Shown: positions 1 to 12,300 of the stretch, one piece after another
Layout: each line of letters opens with the position of its first letter
Position numbering within the stretch: the stretch's first letter is position 1
Source of the DNA: Euptelea pleiosperma
Lineage: Eukaryota > Streptophyta > Magnoliopsida > Ranunculales > Eupteleaceae
Direction: 5' to 3'
DNA: 64,000 nucleotides
Assembly (NCBI GenBank): GCA_035048495.1
Contig: CM068540.1
Span: forward strand, 10,834,829 to 10,898,828
Program-made: the position numbers and the translations under genes
The notes under the pieces: model-generated
What the model was told of the DNA's origin: nothing
The model's input: only the letters and a program-made list of their open reading frames with translations
The model's database searches: none

Positions 1-115
1 CTTGGGTTCTATTTGTTTATTCGGATCTATTCAGATGTTTGTTTGCTCTTTATGTGGTGATTTAGCCTTATCTAGATCTCGATTTGATCTTTAATCTGGT
101 ACTTCGATAGTTTCT

Positions 116-3100
116 TTGGCCGTAATTCCTCATGGCAGATCTACCGCCTCCCGTGATTCCCCCACCTTGGTTTCTCCATCCGGGTCAGACGTGAGCACAG
201 AAGTTCCCTCCAGTGGAGTTGGAGGCCCTATAGTGCAGCACTTAGCCTATGAGAACCCAAGTTTGCAGATCACCTCAGTGAAGTTAGATGGCAAGAACTA
301 CTTACGCTGGGCTCAGGTTGCACGGTTGTTCATTGGGGACCGTGGGAAACTTGGCCACACTACCGGAGATACGGTTGAGCCACCCAGATCTGATCCCTCT
401 TATCGACAGTGGCAGACAGATGATCTAACTGTCATGTCATGGCTCCTCAACTCTATGGAGCCTGATATCAATGAGAGTTTCTTATTCATGCGCACAACGC
501 AAGAGATTTGGGAGATCACTGAGAAGACCTATTCGCAGCAGCAGAACGATGGACGAGCCTTTCAGCTGCGACAGACTATCTCCCACTTCCGACAAGGGGA
601 GAAGTCTCTTTCTCAATATTATACTGCTCTTCGTACCTTGTGGCAGGAGCTTGATCATTATTACTCCTATCAGCCTCTCAATCCCACAGAGATTGCTCAT
701 TTTCGTCGATATATAGAGAAGGGTCGGATCTTTGATTTTCTTGCTGGCCTCAATCCTTCTTATGAGCTGGCTCGTGTGCAGATCTTGAGTAGCAGAGTGG
801 ATCTTCCCTCTCTCAGTGAAGTGTACGCCTATCTTCAGAGTGAAGAGAGTAGGCAGATCTCTCTTCAGAGTGAGCATCTCCTTCCAGAGCGATCAGCGCT
901 AGCTGCTTCTCCTGCTTATCAGCCTCAGCAGTCACAGCAGCCTTCGAGGGGTATATCTCATCAGCCTACCTCAGCTCCATCTTATGTTCCTACTAGATCT
1001 TCTCCTGGGAAGTCTCTGCCTAGAGAGAGGCCCAAGTGTGATTTCTACGGCAAGTTAGGGCATGTGCGTGCCAAGTGTTGGAAGCTACATGGGCGTCCTA
1101 GCCAGCCAGCCTCCTCCGGTGCTCATACAGTCAGTGTGGATTCTTCTGCTCCTTTCCCAGGACAGGCCCTAGCGAGCCCTCTTCCTTCAGCTCCTCCTCA
1201 TGGTTTTTCAGCCACCGAGTATGCAGGCCTTCGACGCCTCCTTCAGCAGCTTGATGGTCCATCTACCACATCATCCACCTCCTTCGCACAGTTAGGTAAC
1301 ACTAGACTTGCTCATCATGTGTCCCTCCCATCATCCAGCCCCACTTGGATCATTGATTCAGGGGCTTCGGAACACATGACGGGCTTGTCTTCTTTATTTT
1401 CTACTTATTCTATATGTTCTGGCCGTGATAAGGTGAAGATAGCTGATGGCACCTTATCTTCTGTGTCTGGGAAAGGGAATATCCTTCCCTCTCCCCAATT
1501 GCTTCTTTCATCAGTTTTGCATGTTCCCAGATTTACTTCTAACCTACTTTCTGTTAGTGCTTTGACTAAATCCCTAAACTGTAGTGTCACTTTTTCTCCT
1601 ACTTCTTGTGTCTTTCAGGACCTAGAGACGAGGAGGACGATTGGCACTGGACATGAAGCTCATGGCCTCTACCTTCTGGATGGACGCCTTCCTGAGCCCA
1701 CAACACTACAGTCGTCTGCTAGTAGTAGTAGTGGGATATATGTTGTTTTGAGCTGGCATGCCCGTCTGGGGCATGTTTCTTTTCAGTATTTGAAACTTTT
1801 ATTTCCTAGTTTGTTTGTTTCTGTTTCTTTTTCGGCTTTACACTGTGAGACTTGTGAGCTCTCTAAGCATTGTAGATCGAATTATCCCTCCAGAGATAAT
1901 AGAAGTTCTAATTGTTTTAACATTGTGCATTCTGATGTATGGGGCCCTTCCCCCACTACTTCTATCTTTGGTTTCCGCTATTTTGTTTCTTTTGTTGATA
2001 ATCATACTAGGTGTACATGGGTCTATCTCATGAAAACCAAAGATGAGGTTCATTCCATCTTTCAGAGTTTTCATAAGATGATCCAGACCCAGTATGGTAT
2101 CTCCATCAAGGTTTTTCGTACTGACCAGGGTGGAGAATATATGTTTGGGGGTCTTCAACATTACCTCATTGACCATCAGATTTGTCACCAAAATTCCTGC
2201 AGCTACACCCCTCAATAGAATGGTATAGCTGAAAGGAAAATGCGGCACTTGACTAAGATAGCTCGGTCTCTCCTGATTGGCTCTCAGGTCCCCAAATCTT
2301 ATTGGTCGGATGCTGTGTTGACGGCTGCCTACTTGACTAACAGAATACCATCTCGAGTGCTCAATTTCCAGTCTCCTATTCAAGTCCTTGTTCCTGGCTC
2401 CCCTCTATTCACTATTCCTCCTCGCATCTTTGGGTGTGTATGCTATGTACATATCCTGGGTCCCCATCGCACCAAACTCGATCCTAAAGCACTCAAGTGC
2501 GTCTTTCTTGGTTACTCCTCTACCCACAAGGGATACAAGTGTTACCATCCGTCCTCTGGGAAGAAGTTTGTCTGCATGGATGTCACCTTCCATGAAGAAC
2601 TGTCTTTTTTCTCCCCCACCTCTCTTCAGGGGGAGAGTCGTAGTGAAGAGAGGTGGACTGTTCCTCTTCCTGCTATATCCCTATCTCCTCCTTTAGATTT
2701 TGAGAGCTCTCCGCCTACTGATACTACTAGTGGGATTGATAGTGCTCCTAGAGCTCAAAGTCTATAGCAGAAGGGAGAAAGCTACAGCTGATCTACCTTG
2801 GATCCAGGTAATCCTCCACCTCTTTCTATGCCTGTTATTTCTCCTTCTACTGATGCTTTTGATCTTCCCATTGCTCTAAGAAAAGGAGCCAGAAGCTGCA
2901 CTCAACATCCTCTGAGTAACTTTGTCTCCTATGATGCCTTGTCCCCCTCCTATAAAGCCTTTATCACTTCCCTTTCCACTATTCCTATACCCTCTTCAGT
3001 GGCAGAAGGGCTGGCTCAACCAAGATGGAAAGCTGCTATGATAGAGGAAATGAAAGCTCTGGACAAGAATGGGACATGGGAGCTTGTTGACCTGCCAAGA

Positions 3101-4525
3101 GGCAAGAAACCTGTGGGTTGCAGATGGGTGTTCACAGTCAAACACAAGGCAGACGGGTCTGTTGAGAAGTACAAAGCGAGATTAATAGCCAAGGGGTACA
3201 CCCAGACCTATGGGATTGACTATGTGGAGACCTTTGCACCTGTGGCAAAGATGAACTCCATCAGAGTGTTGTTGTCAGTGGCAGCAAACCAAGAGTGGCC
3301 TTTGCATCAGCTAGATGTAAAGAATGCTTTTCTTCATGGGGACCTACATGAAGAAGTCTACATGGTGCCTCCTCCTGGATTCACTCCACCAGGACAAAGT
3401 AGCAAGGTGTGTAGACTGAAGAAAGCCCTCTATGGGCTTAAACAATCTCCAAGGGCATAGTTCGAGAGATTCACCTTAGCCGTGAAGAAGCTGGGTTACA
3501 CTCAAAGTCAGGCCGATCACACCCTATTTGTGATGCATCAAGGGAAGAACACCACTGCCCTCATTGTTTATGTTGATGACATCATTCTCACAGGGAATGA
3601 TGCAGCAGAGGTAGCCAAGCTGAAGCTTCAGTTAGCGAAGGAGTTTGAAACCAAAGATCTAGGACCTCTCAAATACTTCCTAGGCATCGAAGTTGCAAGA
3701 TCCAGTCAGGGGATCTTCATCTCTCAGAGGAAGTATGTCTTAGACTTGTTACAAGACTCGGGCAGGTTGGGTACCAAACCAGTGGAAACTCCTATAGAGC
3801 AGAATCACCAGCTAACAGATGCCAGTGGTGAACTCCTACAGGATGTAGGGAGCTTTCAGAGACTAATTGGGCGATTGATTTATCTCTTCCTGACTCGACC
3901 CGACATTGCCTATGCAGTGAGTATGATCAGTCAGTTTATGCACTCACCCAGAGGTGTTCATTTAGAGGCAGCACATCGGATCTTGAGGTATCTTAAGTCA
4001 GCCCCTGGTAGAGGTCTTCTGTTTGAAAAGAATGGCCACATGCGTATAGAGGCTTATACCGATGCAGACTGGGCAGGGGCCAAAGATGATCGGAGATCCA
4101 CTTCTGGATATTGCACCTTTGTTGGAGGCAATCTGGTCACTTGGAGAAGCAAGAAGCAACCTGTTGTCGCCAGATCTAGTGCAGAGGCCGAATTCAGAGC
4201 AATGGCTCATGGCTTGTGTGAGATGCTTTGGTTGAAAGTGTTGGTTGCTAAACTTGGTTTCTCAGTTTCTGGATCTGTGAGCTTATATTGTGACAACAAG
4301 GCCGCCATTAGCATTGCTCACAATCCCGTTCAGCATGATCGTGCCAAACACATTGAGGTGGACAGACACTTCATTAGAGAGAAGATTATCTCTGGGGCAG
4401 TGTGCACCCCATTTGTGAAGACTGATGAACAGGTTGCAAATGTTTTCACGAAGGGAGTTCCTAGTTGGCAACTCCATAAGTGCTTGTGCAAGTTGAGCAT
4501 GAAAGATATTTATGCACCAACTTGA
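116..4525 (+). pseudogene. Decayed copia gag-pol polyprotein
   Basis: Almost the whole polyprotein reads in one frame from 116 to the TGA at 4523. Visible parts: gag core (about 280-880, with LDGKNYLRWA and SWLLNSMEPD); a zinc knuckle near 1031-1078 in which the second Cys is Tyr (CDFYG); protease DSGAS at 1355; integrase HHCC region from about 1750, then HSDVWG (1924) and TDQGGEY (2120); reverse transcriptase from about 2990 with YVDD at 3569; RNase H with TDADWAGAK at about 4057. Breaks: no in-frame ATG at the expected gag start (the ATG at 132 is in another frame, implying a small indel), stops at 2216, 2765, 2789 and 3458, and a local frame disruption near 2760-2800. The stops at 2216 (expected Gln) and 3458 (expected Trp) fit single transitions. 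Cannot make a working polyprotein; lineage within copia not assigned. Confidence 0.92.
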
Positions 4526-4532
4526 GGGGGGG
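4525..4532 (+). other. Polypurine tract of the copia element
   Basis: An A followed by seven G overlaps the end of the gag-pol stop codon and directly precedes the LTR start TGTTATCA, the usual position of the plus-strand DNA primer. Confidence 0.75.
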
Positions 4533-4830
4533 TGTTATCATATACGTAGAAATACGTATTTTATATCATATACGTAGAAATACGTAATTTATATGTATCG
4601 GGTAGAAATACGTATTTTATATCATATACGTAGAAATACGTATTTTATATGTATCGGGGGTAGTTCTGTAAATACCCCCTTGAGGAGTATATTTGTCTTT
4701 TGTATTTGAGACTTACATAAATAAGATTTATGGAGTCATTGTGAAAACACACAATGACATCCTCTCTTTTCCTTCTCTCTTTCTCCTATACTGTGAAACC
4801 CTAATCCAAACCCTAATTCTATAATTCAAC
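4533..4830 (+). repeat. 3' LTR of the copia element (right end approximate)
   Basis: Starts TGTTATCA immediately after the polypurine tract. Contains a tandem repeat in its first 130 bases, then TTACATAAATAAG as a TATA-like region near 4709, a short inverted pair around 4736-4760 (cattgtg / cacaatg) and a CT-rich run. The end is not fixed by a target duplication; a plausible end is the CA near 4830. Confidence 0.6.
4537..4665 (+). repeat. TACGTA-rich tandem repeat in the copia LTR
   Basis: Four imperfect copies of a unit containing ATACGTAGAAATACGTA followed by TTTTATAT; some units are separated by TGTATCGGG. Each unit carries two TACGTA palindromes 11 bases apart. It lies where U3 enhancers sit, so a regulatory role is possible but unproven. 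Confidence 0.8.
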
Positions 4831-6192
4831 TCAAACTACAACTTTTTTTATTGATCTATAATACGATGAGATTCGGATCAAGATAGAGAACTTGACATAA
4901 GTAAACAATCTACTAAATGCGTTATATCAAAAGGTGCTCTATATTTGCAATTAAGCTAAGAACACACGCTGAAAGAAATGTTAAATCTTGTATGGAAGCT
5001 CAGCCAACAGTCCTCCATGTAACAATACAAAGGACTAGAGCTTAGAAGTTATGTTAACCAGACACTTCAAAATGGATGCAACACTTGTGTCCGACACTTC
5101 ATTTGTAAGTAACCAATTATAAATGCCTTGTACATGATGGACCCAGGCTGATCTGTTTTTACTGGAGAACATGTCTTAGATGTATAGTCTAGAACAAAGA
5201 CCACCAACCTATACGTTACCCTTCTAGTAGTTCTCATTCTTGCTAATGTTACTTGGACCCAAGAAAATAAATTTTGGTTTCAAGGTTTATTTCGACCAGC
5301 TCGGAAATGGAAATATTTCGTGAAAATATTTTGACCAATGTGGAAATAATACATTTTCGTGGAAATGATGGAAATATTGTGGAAATTTTTGTGGAAAGTT
5401 AGAAAATCATAAAACAAGCACACTCATAAGTTATCAAACCATAATATACAACCATATGTTGTGTGGAAATAAATGACCATAGTGGTCAATAATATGTTGA
5501 AATAGGTATATGATAGCCAGTCAAGGTATTATTTAATTAGATAACTATTATTTATTGCTAATTATAAATAAAAGTCATAAATCAAGGTATTAATGAATCC
5601 TTATTCACTCATTAATGTCTTAATATTATGTAAAATTTTAGAAAACCTATTTACTATTAACTTATAACATTTACTTAATTTCTGAATGTAAAAATATTTT
5701 TTGGAAAAAAACTAATCCAACTAACTTGTAGAATGGGCTAAGTTATGCAATGTATAATCAATTTATGCACAATCATGGATGTTTAGGGTAAAAACTAATG
5801 AAATTGGAGTTTTTCTCAAATTTCAAATTTTCACCCTGAATGATCTTCAATCTGTAAAGAATAAGTTCATATTCTAGTTTGGCAAAGATTGTGTGACACA
5901 AAACATTCTTGTAACCGTTCCTACGAGCACCAGTGTAGCGTTGAAGATGTCTTGGTACGCATACTTCGCCGATTACGTGAAGACTAAAAGACAAATACAG
6001 CAAGAATCAGACGGTTGACGACAAGAGTCATCTGAATAACTGCCCATTTGTCCATTAAAGATCGTGCGCGCTCGCATAGGAAGGGAAGTGACTTAGTGAC
6101 CATAGGAATAGGTTTTAAATGAATAAAATATAATGGTCAAACCTAGTCAGAGGACAGACCCGAGTGTAGTCAAGATTTTGACTATGGGGGTA
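4831..6192. other. Non-coding stretch, no gene recognised
   Basis: AT-rich sequence without a convincing ORF. From 5280 to 5400 it holds degenerate repeats around GGAAATATTTCGTGAAAATATT and GTGGAAAT. The last bases (6180-6192, actatgggggta) look like a polypurine tract before the LTR-like repeat that follows, so part of 5700-6192 may be the 3' end of a lost SIRE-type element. I looked here on the minus strand for further exons of the gene at 9263-15548 and found none. Confidence 0.5.
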
Positions 6193-7262
6193 TGTTTAAT
6201 CGATTAGATCTTCCTGAGCAATTGATTGGACCCTACAAAACAGAAACTGTTTCAAAGTTCGATCGATTGGACTTTCCTGATCAATCGATTGGACTCTTCG
6301 GACAGAACTCATTCTAAGTCCGATCGATTGAACCCTTGATACAATCGATTGGATTTATGAAAGAAAAACCCATCCGTACTGGCCCAATCGATTGGACCTA
6401 GAGTACAATTGATTGGATTATGCGCGAATAGGTCTTTTCAGATCCGAAATTCAAGGTTCCACATTCCCCACATCTCTTATGACTCAGGGCTATGAAACTC
6501 TATAAATATAACCCTTCTCTAGACTTATAACTTACACATTAACACTCAGAAGAGAGTTTATTTATTAAGAGTTGTCCATTCGAAGAAAAAAAGTTTAAAA
6601 GTTCATTACTATTTCTTGAGAGCTTTTCTATTCTCTTTGATCATAGCTTAGTGCTTGATCTTTACTCAGCTTAGGTTTCCCACTTAGAATCTTAAACCTA
6701 TCAAGTCTGAGAGTACCAGTGCGTTTCAACACTATTTGAGCGACTTGAGGTTCAGGGTGTACTGAATCTTTCACCTTCAGTAGAGACTGAAGTGCTGAGA
6801 ATTAAGATCGGGGAGTACTGATCGAAGGTAGGTTTGGGGAGTAAACAAACAAACAAGGCTTCTTGATTTGAGGGCGCGCGTGGAATCGTAGCGTTGATTC
6901 AGAGGACGTGGACGCATCGGTAGTGGACCTTGGCTAAAGTTGGAAGGCAGCATTTGCAACGATGCTACGTAGGTAACTTCTGTTTTGTTTAACTTTCCAG
7001 TTAGTGGTATTTTCCGTCTAGACGTGGTCCACTAGTTTTCCTTGGCTAAGGTTTCCACATAAAAACTCTTTGTCTTGTGAATGTTTGATTGTTGTTCCGC
7101 TAACTGTATTGATTAAATCAAATGACGAAAAAACAATATACCATAGATGTATATTTGATTTGAGTTAGTTGAGATAATCCTTTTATTAATCAACTAAGGC
7201 ATGCGAGTTTATCACCTTACCTTGACCAGTAAACTTGTAATAGGTTAGATTAATTTTTAAAT
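6193..7262 (+). repeat. SIRE/Maximus-type LTR, 3'-truncated copy
   Basis: Matches the LTR at 57640-58799 over about 1 kb. Both have eight or nine copies of the palindrome CCAATCGATTGG or close variants in the first 250 bases, then TATAAATATAACCC (TATA box, here about 6501), CCATTCGAAG, AGAGTACCAGTGCGT, and GGACAAGGCTTCTT or similar. This copy loses similarity near 7262, before the expected LTR end. The start TGTTTAATCGATT at 6193 follows a G-rich tract. Assignment to SIRE rests on the related copy, which is followed by a tRNA-Met primer site and a gag remnant at 61228. Confidence 0.7.
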
Positions 7263-8430
7263 TTTGTGAGTCATTTATAGGTATCAATGTTTGGCAATTA
7301 CATCATTCATCATAAACCATGAATCAGTCTGTTTCTCATATCCATCTCGAATGGTGGTGCAACAACTCACCTAATCAATGAAGGGAACAGAGACCATGAA
7401 TTCTGCTTACTGTCATCCGTAAAATGGTCAATTAAACCTTTTAGAGGATCATTGTCATATGTGGAAAATTTACCAATGATGATCCACTCTCACCATTGCC
7501 TCCATTCAACCTGATTGACAACCTTTCTGGTTTGAATAACAATCATTCACTCCTTCAATGGAAACCCCTAGTGCTTGATCCACACCTTTCCTATCCAACA
7601 CTTGTTTCTAGAAAGATAGTTCCCTGTAAAGGAGAAGCAAAACCAGAACCCATCACTAACTGAATGTAAAGTGTCACCACCTTATACATGGAACCCTTAA
7701 AGTTGTTTTACCAGGACCCCAAATGCACCCATTCCAAGTAACTCATCACGAATAGAATATGACAACTAGTCTTAGTCATCTGAACTTATGAGCATACCCG
7801 TTGATAAGTACTCTCTCACGTGAATGTAGCCCAATTGTTTCTATAAGATCCCTCCCAAAATTTATTTTATAAAATCAAAGAAAAGAATTATGCTCATTGA
7901 CCATCTGGGAAACAAGATAACAAAATGCAGAAGGACAGTGGGTCCAATCCATAAGTCTGGACACAAACTACAAGGATACCAATATAAGGGGAGAAAACTC
8001 AATTGAGGTCCTTTTTATTTTCTGCTGGGTGTCATCACATTTCTGATCTAGTGTTAACGATATTGTGCTCTAAGTTTATTACACTTAATGTTCTAATTCT
8101 ATTATAGTCTTTCTATGTCTAGAAACCAAGTGATCTTCAGGAGTTCCTAGAATTTCCATGCTACAATTTTAAAACATAGAAAATCAGGAACCTTCTAAAA
8201 CTATTACTATGCTTTTTTAACTTCTCTTTCGCTTTATTGTCAAGTAAGATGATGGCCATAAATATGTATTTTGCATCTACAGTCATCATAGTCTGACAAG
8301 ACAAGACATTGAACGATAATGATTCGATACTATATGGTGAAGCACAATTTAAGAACATACTCAATATACCATTTATCTATAGAAATGTGAGTTCTCATCC
8401 TCCCAATTTAACAGTTACTTGAAGCTAATG
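7263..8430. other. Non-coding stretch, probably intronic or intergenic
   Basis: No ORF, repeat copy elsewhere in the window or structural RNA recognised. If the host gene continues leftwards, this is part of intron 6. Confidence 0.4.
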
Positions 8431-8880
8431 TGATGCAGGACATCTAACCAATACTCCCAAAAGCCATCACTGAATCGCGAGAGATTAAATTCCTTTATCT
8501 CATAGTCCAGATCTAGGCTCTCGGCCGAACCCACCTCGTGGATCCCATCTCACACAAGCCACCCCACCCCGAGCGTACCACTCGTCTCTCACGCAGGCCG
8601 CCAAAATGCCCCTGCATTAATCACCCCCAGTGAGGAGTCTCAAACACGAGACCTCCCACTTTGAGTCTTTGATGCAAGACATCTAACCAATACTCCCAAA
8701 AGTCGCGACTGAATGGGGCGTGAGATTAAATTCCTTTATCTCATAGCCCAGATCTAGGATCTCGGCCGTACCCCCCTCGTGGGTCCCATCTCACTCAGGC
8801 CGCCCCACCCCGAGCATGCCCCTCGTCTCTCACGCAGGCCGCCCCACTCGAGCCTGGTGTGAAAATGCCCATGCATTATA
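8431..8880 (-). repeat. Tandem pair of SINE-like units
   Basis: Two units of about 200-240 bases (8432-8670 and 8671-8880) share ATCTAACCAATACTCCCAAAAG, GATTAAATTCCTTTATCTCATAG and a GC-rich CTCACGCAGGCCGCC end. On the minus strand the junction region reads GGTTAGATGTCTTGCATC followed by GTCTCGTGTTTGAGACTC, resembling the A and B boxes of a tRNA-derived Pol III SINE. No poly(A) tail or target duplication was fixed, so the class is an inference; the repeat itself is plain. Confidence 0.6.
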
Positions 8881-9262
8881 ATGTCAACTAGATAGAAAAT
8901 TGTCTATATTGAGATGATATAACCATGTTCCCAAAACTATAATTAATGAACTTTTTCCCACATTAGTGGACTCGTAAGTTTCAACTTGCACACAAGATTA
9001 TTTCTTCAGATCTTGCAGAAATTATTAAGTTCATCAAGCTTAAAAGTACATGCAACCAATGAAAATCAATTAACCACTAGCATACCTAAGCTAAGTAGTC
9101 ATTATTCAGGAAGCAGTCATCAGATTTTGATAAAATTGTTTCGTTAAGTGCAAATAGTTAGTTCGTTATACTTATAACAAAAAAGTGCAAATAGTTATAA
9201 AGAGTGAAATAAGTGCCTTGATGAACTATCAAGAACGAAAACATAAGTAGACTCAAATGTAC
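8881..9262 (-). other. Start of intron 6 (5' part)
   Basis: Directly follows the GT donor at 9262-9261 of exon 6. AT-rich, with the short repeat AAGTGCAAATAGTTA twice near 9147 and 9183. No acceptor or next exon could be recognised from here to base 1. Confidence 0.55.
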
Positions 9263-9394
9263 CTGTTCCTTAAAAATAACAGTTGCAGCATCAAGAAGAA
9301 ATTCCCGAGCAAGTTCAGGACTCTTCGCATGCTTTTGGGGACGGGAGCCTTCTCCGTCCAGCTCATTTCCATCCTTGTCCATGGAATCATCATC
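9263..9394 (-). CDS. Exon 6 of the conserved gene, last one found
   Basis: 44 codons, DDDSMDKDGNELDGEGS to TVIFKEQ. Acceptor CTTCAG before 9394, donor GTACAT after 9263. Reading through the donor reaches a stop after 34 further codons of non-conserved sequence, so splicing onwards is expected. Confidence 0.87.
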
Positions 9395-12300
9395 CTGAAG
9401 GTGTGGAAATGACAGAAAGAAAAACATGTATAAGAACTGTAAAACCTAAACAATTCAACATCAAGTAAAAGTGATAGTGAATGGGCCTTTAAAATCTGGA
9501 AATTACCTCTTCTTCCTCAGCTTCTTCAGCATGCTCAAAAAACCTTCTTATACTTTCCCCTTTTGTTATTGTCACAAATCCATCCCCAACTACAAGTCTG
9601 CGATGGACACATGGTTGATCCTTCAATGCATGGGCTTTTACAGAAAGTTCAGTACAACGACCATCTAGCTTCCAAGCCCTCAATGTTATAAAACAAGCAC
9701 TCAAACCACCAAGATCAAGGCCATTCACTTGAACACTTCCATTCATGCCAACATCTTCAAATTCCAGAATGTCAGACTTTCCTTCTCCTGTTCCAACAGC
9801 CCATTCAAAGTGATGGTATGTTCCAACAGTGTCAGTGAAGGATTGGTGCCAATCAGCTTGGATCATGTCATCAGACACCTGAAAATGGTAGAATAAAATT
9901 CAAGTTCAACTGGTGGCGGAGTATCCATTTGATCTTTCTTAAAATTCTTAAGTATGCTCCACAAGTCTGAAGTTCAAATTAATTAGGGATTGTAACTGCA
10001 AGATGATTCATGGGTCTTGAGAATTCAAGCTAAGGAGTGTGATATAGGAAGATCCTTGAAGCTGTTAAGTAATAAGAAACTACAGTACATGGAACCTCAG
10101 TCACAATAGAAGGCAATGGAGAAAGAAAAAATTATGTTGGGAAAGGTAGAAAATGCACCTCATATTGGAAGGCTGTATCTGCGACACAAAACCAACTGGT
10201 GCAGCGAGGTTCTCTCCTCATGCGCTTTAGCTCCTTTAACTCCTTGAACTCACGAATAACATTCCTTCTGCAATCTCTGCAAAACCTCTTGCTGTCAAAC
10301 CTGTGACATGAGCATGAAATTCTTAAGACCGTTAAAACAATCTAACAAGAGATAATACATTAGAAGAACATCAGTAGGTCCAGCCATGGAAGTTAAGGAT
10401 AACATAGGTGGGGGCATATCAGATACCCCAAGATGAACCACTAACTCGACTGCAACAGAACTCCAGGTTGACCATTTTTCAGTGGCCAATGTGGCTAACA
10501 TCTTAATGCCAGAGAATGGATTGAGTAAAAAGTTAAAAAGATTGTTTTCTGTTTCCACTGAGGGGAAGAGATCGAAACATCCTAATAAAGCTTCTTGATA
10601 CTGACTATAGAAATATATTAACCCTATTTACGCTTGAACTTTATTAACTGCTATAGGGATTTGCAGATCTGGTTATAACATGATAATGTCATCATCTTGA
10701 GGGCTTTCGAGCAAGTCTTCTTTTATCATAAATAAGAAATTTATTAATGAAAAACTATAATCGGATCCATCAAGTCTTATCCAGATTTGTCCCCTTACAA
10801 ATGAAGGGTAGAATTGCAAGTTTGCAACTGCATCATTGCACAAAACAAGCTGCATTCAATAACCCTAAAGGAGTTGCCTTGAGTTGAGCATTCCCAAAAC
10901 AGGTCATCTTTCATTTTCCAACTGCATAAATCCTAGAGCTGATAAAGTATTTGTATGTCTAATTTACTGGATCTCAAAGCACTTCCTAATATATTCTGTT
11001 TCATAATGCCAAAGACACCAAAATAGGTTAATCTTTTTATGCTTTTCAACATTTAAATTCTTTAATGCCGCTTTCCGGACATTTTTGAGAATGTTCTTTG
11101 CCATGCTCCCATTCTCGCATTGTGGCAACCAAATGAATGATCTATTTTCTTAATATGTCTTTATTATTAATGATTTTTTTCTTATTATTAACCATAAAAA
11201 GTTGGCATTTAATTAGTATCTGATGGGAAGTGCTACATGAAAATATCAACTAGAGTGTGAACAGTATGTCTAAATTTATGTCATTGACCCATTTTTCCGC
11301 AGCTTCAGAGAATAAAATGCAGTCCCATCCTCATATGTCCTTTGTTTGACAATCGACTTGACCATTATTCCTACAGCGAGTGTGGTAGAAGGTTGAGATG
11401 GATTTACTGACAGTTTCTTTCACTCACTTCAAATGTTCACCTAACATCCAAAACCTTTTTCAATAAATGGACATCAAATATAGGTATGCCACGGCATGTT
11501 TGTGCCAACATTCTAATGTCCAGATTAAGTAGTACAGATAGTTGAAATAAGGAGAAGGCACAGTTCGACCTTCCCATAACTTGTACTGGGAGGGGAGAAA
11601 CTCATAAGGAATCCAACCAAAATTGTAACAGATTCATGGTAACTTATATCCCATGAAAAGGTCATCAGGTTCATATTTTTCAAAGCATTTTGAAATATTG
11701 ATTTCTGGTGGGTTAATATTTGAAGCAAAATTAACGTTGAAAATTAAGTGGGTTTCAAAATCTGCCATTGAATTGTGTCATGGGAGTGGGCCCATGTTTA
11801 TGGTAATTTGAGTTCTTTAGAGATAAGTTAGATCACCTGTTTCCATTCTTTTGCCTCAACATTCAAAACCAGGATGCAGATCCCACCAGCAGTTCAAATG
11901 AGATCAAGAGTTGAGGCATATGCATCAGCAGCTGTATGATGAAATGCAATGTTTGGAAGAATCACAACTTATTTTAGGTGATGTCGAGTTTCTTGATTTA
12001 CTTGTAGCTCTCTGATACTTAAATGTCTAACTATATCAGAAGAACATAAATAAGAGCTCATTTCTAGAATTTAGATAATGCACAGCAGTTTATTAAGTAA
12101 TAAGTATATATTAGAGGAACTACTCTATGGTTACATCCTTATAGCACATTTGACGTCTTAGAATTGGTTCAAACTAGTTTAAAATCAGAAATAAGAACTC
12201 CTCACACAAAAGCACAAAGAAGTGTCTCATCATTAGGTTCACTACAATGTACTCATTAATGGTATACAAACTAATCCCAGCAACTTTTCCTGATGCAAAT

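Larger units (their letters stand above)
1..4830 (+). mobile_element. Ty1/copia LTR retrotransposon, 5' end outside window
   Basis: The order gag, protease, integrase, reverse transcriptase, RNase H is diagnostic of Ty1/copia. The window opens in the untranslated leader: no primer-binding site (TGGTATCAGAGC) is visible before gag, so the 5' LTR and primer site lie left of base 1. The 3' side is present as a G-rich polypurine tract followed at 4533 by an LTR starting TGTTATCA. The exact LTR end is uncertain (somewhere between about 4830 and 4940), and no target duplication can be tested without the other end. The element lies downstream, on the opposite strand, of the host gene at 9263-15548 and may sit inside that gene's sixth intron. 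Confidence 0.93.
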
